From assembly GCA_013697015.1 (NCBI GenBank), contig JACCXL010000222.1, forward strand, positions 1 to 9,035: DNA of 9,035 bases, read 5' to 3'. The notes beneath the pieces were generated by a model. That model saw only the letters and a list, made by a program, of their open reading frames with translations, made no database searches and was not told the origin of the DNA. Both the position numbers and the translations under genes were made by a program. How positions within the stretch are numbered: the first letter of the stretch is position 1; every line of letters starts with the position of its first letter. The stretch is from Chthoniobacterales bacterium (GTDB lineage: Bacteria > Verrucomicrobiota > Verrucomicrobiia > Chthoniobacterales > UBA10450). Positions 6,485 through 9,035 of this stretch are shown here, piece by piece.

Positions 6485-6486
6485 CG

Positions 6487-7017
6487 ATGGAGTTTCCCCG
6501 GACAGAGATCGAAACACTGTGGTGTCCGTGGCGGGTTGAATATTTCGAGAAGGAGACGCCGAATCGCGATTTCCTCACGGAAGCAGCTCGGGCTCACGAC
6601 GACGCGGCCCATCTCGTCGTCGCGCGCCGGAAGAATTCCTTCCTCCTGATGAACCGCTATCCCTATGCGGTCGGGCATCTCCTGGCGGTGCCTTATCGTA
6701 AGACAGCGGAGATCGAGTCTCTGGGAGAGAATGAAGTTGGTGAACTCTGGGCGCTCGCGGTCCATGCACAGCGCCTGCTCCGCATCACGATGAAGGCGCA
6801 AGGGTTCAACATTGGTCTCAATCTCGGTAAATGCGCCGGGGCCGGTGTGCCCGATCATTTGCACCTCCACATTGTGCCGCGTTGGAACGGGGACACGAAT
6901 TTCATGCCCGTTCTCAGTGGCACTCGGATGCTTTCCGAAGGGCTGCAGAGTTTGTATGAGAAGTTGATTGCTGCGCAGACACGCATGGCGGAGGAGGCGG
7001 CGACGCCAGCCGTATGA
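6487..7017 (+). CDS. HIT-family hydrolase/phosphorylase (Ap4A phosphorylase-like)
   Basis: A 176-residue cytoplasmic histidine-triad protein. The triad HLHLHIV is at 124-130 (H124, H126, H128), preceded by LNLGKCAGAGVPD (111-123) and followed by PRWNGDTNFMPVL (131-143). The N-terminus LWCPWRVEYF (11-20) is typical of the subgroup that includes mycobacterial Rv2613c, an Ap4A phosphorylase. Such enzymes split dinucleoside polyphosphates or nucleotide conjugates. The CxxC zinc pair usually found after this N-terminus is replaced here (NRDFL, 26-30), so this copy probably lacks that structural zinc site. The stop overlaps the next start (ATGA, 7014-7017), indicating coupling to the membrane protein downstream. 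Placement in a glycolipid operon is unexplained; the gene may simply share the transcript. The exact substrate cannot be told from sequence. Confidence 0.93.
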   Translation: MEFPRTEIETLWCPWRVEYFEKETPNRDFLTEAARAHDDAAHLVVARRKNSFLLMNRYPYAVGHLLAVPYRKTAEIESLGENEVGELWALAVHAQRLLRITMKAQGFNIGLNLGKCAGAGVPDHLHLHIVPRWNGDTNFMPVLSGTRMLSEGLQSLYEKLIAAQTRMAEEAATPAV

Positions 7018-7658
7018 CTTCGTGGGTTGATCCGCCTCCGCCGCAGCGCGGAATGGGATGTTTTGCGAAGGGCTGTTTAACTCTGCTCGCTCTCGGCGTC
7101 CTGCTGGTCGCCGCATTTGTCGGCGGCAGTTACTGGGCCGCGCGGCACCTTCGAGATCATTATTCGGCGCCGTCCTCCGCGACGCTGCCGCCGAGCACTC
7201 TCACGCCGGAAGAGATCGAGCAAACACGTTCGCAGTGGGACGCCTTCACCAGCGCCGCCGATCGTCATCGCCGCGCGCGTATTGAGTTAACGGCCGACGA
7301 GGTCAACGCGCTCATCGCCTCAGAGAACGATTGGCGGGGCAAGGCTTTTGTCACCATCGACGGCAGCGTCGCGCACGCGCGGTTGAGTATTCCGATCGGC
7401 GAAATTTCCTGGCTAAAAGGCCGCTTTCTGAATGGCGAATGCACGGTTCGCCCCGCTCCGAACCGAAATCCCGCTGAGGCGAAAATCACCGAGATCGCGT
7501 TGATCGGAAATCACGTTTCCGATGACGTGCTCGACTACCAAATGTTTGGCTGGAAATCGATCCGCAGCGTGATCGCTCACTGGTGCGAGGAAAACGACAT
7601 CAGCCTGTTCGATATCGCGGACGGCAAAGTGATTTTGGAAACCAGCGGCCGCGAATGA
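7014..7658 (+). CDS. Membrane-anchored protein of unknown function
   Basis: I do not recognise this 214-residue protein. A short Pro-rich N-terminus (residues 7-10 are prolines) leads into one hydrophobic segment at about 20-41 (CLTLLALGVLLVAAFVGGSY), with no signal-peptidase site that I can see, so it is probably a single-pass anchor. A linker with Ser/Pro (51-63) precedes a soluble domain starting near ELTADEVNALIA (91-102) and rich in alternating beta-type stretches (111-128, 154-165, 206-210). The motif of the form L-T-x-x-E-x-N-A-L resembles small anchored beta-domain proteins such as the YpmS/DUF2140 type, but this is only a visual likeness. Its ATG overlaps the HIT stop codon (ATGA). 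It is the last gene of the plus-strand series, ending 4 bases before the convergent gene. GC-rich codon use matches its neighbours. Confidence 0.82.
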   Translation: MTSWVDPPPPQRGMGCFAKGCLTLLALGVLLVAAFVGGSYWAARHLRDHYSAPSSATLPPSTLTPEEIEQTRSQWDAFTSAADRHRRARIELTADEVNALIASENDWRGKAFVTIDGSVAHARLSIPIGEISWLKGRFLNGECTVRPAPNRNPAEAKITEIALIGNHVSDDVLDYQMFGWKSIRSVIAHWCEENDISLFDIADGKVILETSGRE

Positions 7659-7662
7659 ATCG

Positions 7663-9035
7663 CTATTGCATGATTTCGCGCACAAAGACGTTGAGCTGGC
7701 CGTCCGATTGCTTTCGCACTTCGGTGATCTCGTAGGGGCGGGCTTCGTCGCGCGTGACGGTCGCACCGCGCGGCGGCGGCGTGTAACCGGCGGGGAACTC
7801 GACGATGATTCGAGTAGAACTGGCACCACTTCCAAAATGCAGAACGGAATCGGTCAACCTCGTCTTCGGTCGCAGAACAGCGCGATTTGCTTCCGCGAAA
7901 TTTACCACGAATTGGCCTCGTAAATAAACGCGTTCGCCGGCTAACCCGCGCTCGGCCACGTCTCCCAGATCCGAGGTCGCGATCAGGCGCCCCGCCGGCA
8001 TTCGCCCGGGCGGATATGTCTTCCAGCTGCCTCCACCGGCCGTTGACGCGAGTGCTTCACCGGTGACAGGCTGCGCCGCGGCGGGCTGAACGCATGGCGA
8101 CGAAACGGGCACGGCGGAGGCCGGAGCCGGCGTTGCGACATTCGCGGTCGCTCGACTGCCGGCAGAGGCGGCGGGGGGAGACAAGACTGGCGCGGGAACG
8201 CCCTTCTGATCCTTCGCCAGTTTACCACCTTTCGTGGGCGTCGCCTTCACCGCGGGAGGGAGTTGTTCCGGCGGAGCCGCTGCCACTTTAGGTGTTTCCA
8301 CCGGAACTGCGGGCTCCACGTGAATAAGCGCATTTTCCGGCGGCGGCGGTGCTGCCGCCGGTGGCAATCCCGCGATTTGAACGCCGGGTCCGCTTGGCGT
8401 AATCCGCTCGCGATAGCTGTCGTAATGAATCTGCGCGGCACGGCGCGCGTCGTCTTTAAAAACAGGCCAGCCGGCAGCGAGATTCAGATCGGCCGGTGGT
8501 TCCAGAGTGAAGGTGCCGGTGCCGCGCGTAACCGTGTAGCTTCCATAGAGCAGGGGCATCGCCGTGATGAGCGTTCGCCCGTCCGGTAACCGGTCCGCAT
8601 GCACGACAGCGGACAAATCGTGCGTGCGTTCCAGTTTCAACTCGAGACCCATCGCGAGTGTTTGCTTCATCAGCGGCACGGCGTGCGAATCGGCGGGATA
8701 GACATGTTCCAGCAGCAAATCGCCTTGATCGACGGCGGTCGTCAACGCGACCATGCCGGTCGTGAAAACGTCCTGCGGCGTCAGTTCGCGCGCTTCCATG
8801 ATGTTGAAACGACCGATGACGTAGGGGACTAGGCCGCGCACCTGCTGATAGTTGCGGATGTAATTGCGTGCGAGTTCCGCGTTTATCTTCGCCAGTTCGG
8901 TGGGGCGTATCCCATTGTAGCGATCATAGAGCTGCTTTGCGTTGAGAAATTCGCCCGCGGGCGCGGCCGTCAGCTCGAAGCGTTTCGCCGGATCTACCTT
9001 GTGCAGCTTCTTGAGAATCCGATAACTCTCCGGCC
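7663..9035 (-). CDS. Large unrecognised protein with Ala/Pro-rich linker, N-terminus beyond window
   Basis: At least 456 residues are visible, ending with TAG at 7665-7663; the start lies off the right edge. The visible N-terminal part (about 1-211) is a mixed alpha/beta region, including LYDRYNGIRPTELAKI and QDVFTTGMVALTTAVDQG, with no enzyme motif that I know. Residues 212-335 form a low-complexity Ala/Pro linker. The last 120 residues form a compact beta-rich domain (SWKTYPPGRMPAG..., RVYLRGQFVV, RIIVEFPAGY, GQLNVFVREI), whose strand pattern recalls an OB or SH3-like barrel; this is a visual guess. A linker of this kind suggests an envelope or multi-domain scaffold protein, but no signal peptide can be assessed. 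A GTG at 8841 is internal to the open frame and is not the likely start. The gene converges on the plus-strand operon with a 4-base gap and no convincing terminator between. Confidence 0.85.
   Translation of the reverse strand, partial: PESYRILKKLHKVDPAKRFELTAAPAGEFLNAKQLYDRYNGIRPTELAKINAELARNYIRNYQQVRGLVPYVIGRFNIMEARELTPQDVFTTGMVALTTAVDQGDLLLEHVYPADSHAVPLMKQTLAMGLELKLERTHDLSAVVHADRLPDGRTLITAMPLLYGSYTVTRGTGTFTLEPPADLNLAAGWPVFKDDARRAAQIHYDSYRERITPSGPGVQIAGLPPAAAPPPPENALIHVEPAVPVETPKVAAAPPEQLPPAVKATPTKGGKLAKDQKGVPAPVLSPPAASAGSRATANVATPAPASAVPVSSPCVQPAAAQPVTGEALASTAGGGSWKTYPPGRMPAGRLIATSDLGDVAERGLAGERVYLRGQFVVNFAEANRAVLRPKTRLTDSVLHFGSGASSTRIIVEFPAGYTPPPRGATVTRDEARPYEITEVRKQSDGQLNVFVREIMQ
8029..8400 (-). 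other. Ala/Pro-rich low-complexity linker segment
   Basis: About 124 codons inside the right-hand minus-strand gene encode mostly Ala, Pro, Val, Ser and Thr, with short proline runs (such as AAAPPPP near the start) and a Lys/Gly-rich patch in the middle (KGGKLAKDQKG). It separates the N-terminal region from the C-terminal beta-rich domain. It looks like a flexible spacer, not an exact tandem repeat. Confidence 0.7.

Noticed and set aside
6421..6486. GTG start extending the HIT protein by 22 residues
   Set aside because: It lies inside the glycosyltransferase gene, and an AGGGAAG ribosome binding site precedes the ATG at 6487.
7645..7670. GCGGCCGC palindrome and short GCGA/TCGC hairpin at the convergent gene ends
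   Set aside because: The stems are only 4-5 bp, within or at the edge of coding sequence, with no T-run, so they do not support a terminator call.

Overview
The window is GC-rich and densely coded. It carries lpxB, so the host is a Gram-negative bacterium with lipid A. Gene content and protein character (a deoB/deoA/short-ALDH cluster, a Gfo/Idh/MocA gene overlapping lpxB, Ala/Pro-rich hypotheticals, GTG starts) suggest a Verrucomicrobiota-type soil bacterium, perhaps of the Chthoniobacterales. That taxonomic guess is an inference from recalled sequence style, not a search result.

Layout. (1) Positions 1-2030, minus strand: a deoxynucleoside-catabolism block. In transcription order it holds a short aldehyde-dehydrogenase-like protein without catalytic residues (2030-1149), a 112-bp gap with GTAAC-type repeats, a truncated remnant of phosphopentomutase deoB (1036-767), and thymidine/pyrimidine-nucleoside phosphorylase deoA (767 to the left edge, C-terminus missing). 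(2) Positions 2031-2175: divergent intergenic region. (3) Positions 2176-7658, plus strand: six closely packed genes that look like one operon: a Gfo/Idh/MocA sugar-type oxidoreductase, lpxB (8-base overlap), a KynB-like metal-dependent formamidase, an ArnT/GT83-type membrane glycosyltransferase, a HIT-family (Ap4A phosphorylase-like) protein, and a membrane-anchored protein of unknown function (4-base ATGA overlap). (4) Positions 7663 to the right edge, minus strand: a large unrecognised protein with an Ala/Pro-rich linker, convergent with the operon and missing its N-terminus.

How the genes relate. The minus-strand block would cleave deoxynucleosides (DeoA), isomerise deoxyribose-1-phosphate to the 5-phosphate (DeoB) and handle the acetaldehyde released by DeoC. 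Here the local deoB is broken and the only ALDH is of a non-catalytic short type, so the pathway as seen is incomplete unless the missing parts lie elsewhere. The plus-strand operon has an outer-membrane glycolipid theme: LpxB makes the lipid A disaccharide, the oxidoreductase may alter its UDP-sugar precursor as GnnA does, and the GT83 protein could glycosylate a lipid A-like acceptor on the periplasmic side. The KynB-like and HIT genes do not obviously belong to that theme.

No tRNA, rRNA, CRISPR array, insertion sequence or phage gene was seen. No classical defence or mobile system is apparent. The best candidates for further attention are the decayed deoB joined to deoA, the pseudo-ALDH, the oxidoreductase-LpxB pair, and the two unrecognised proteins.
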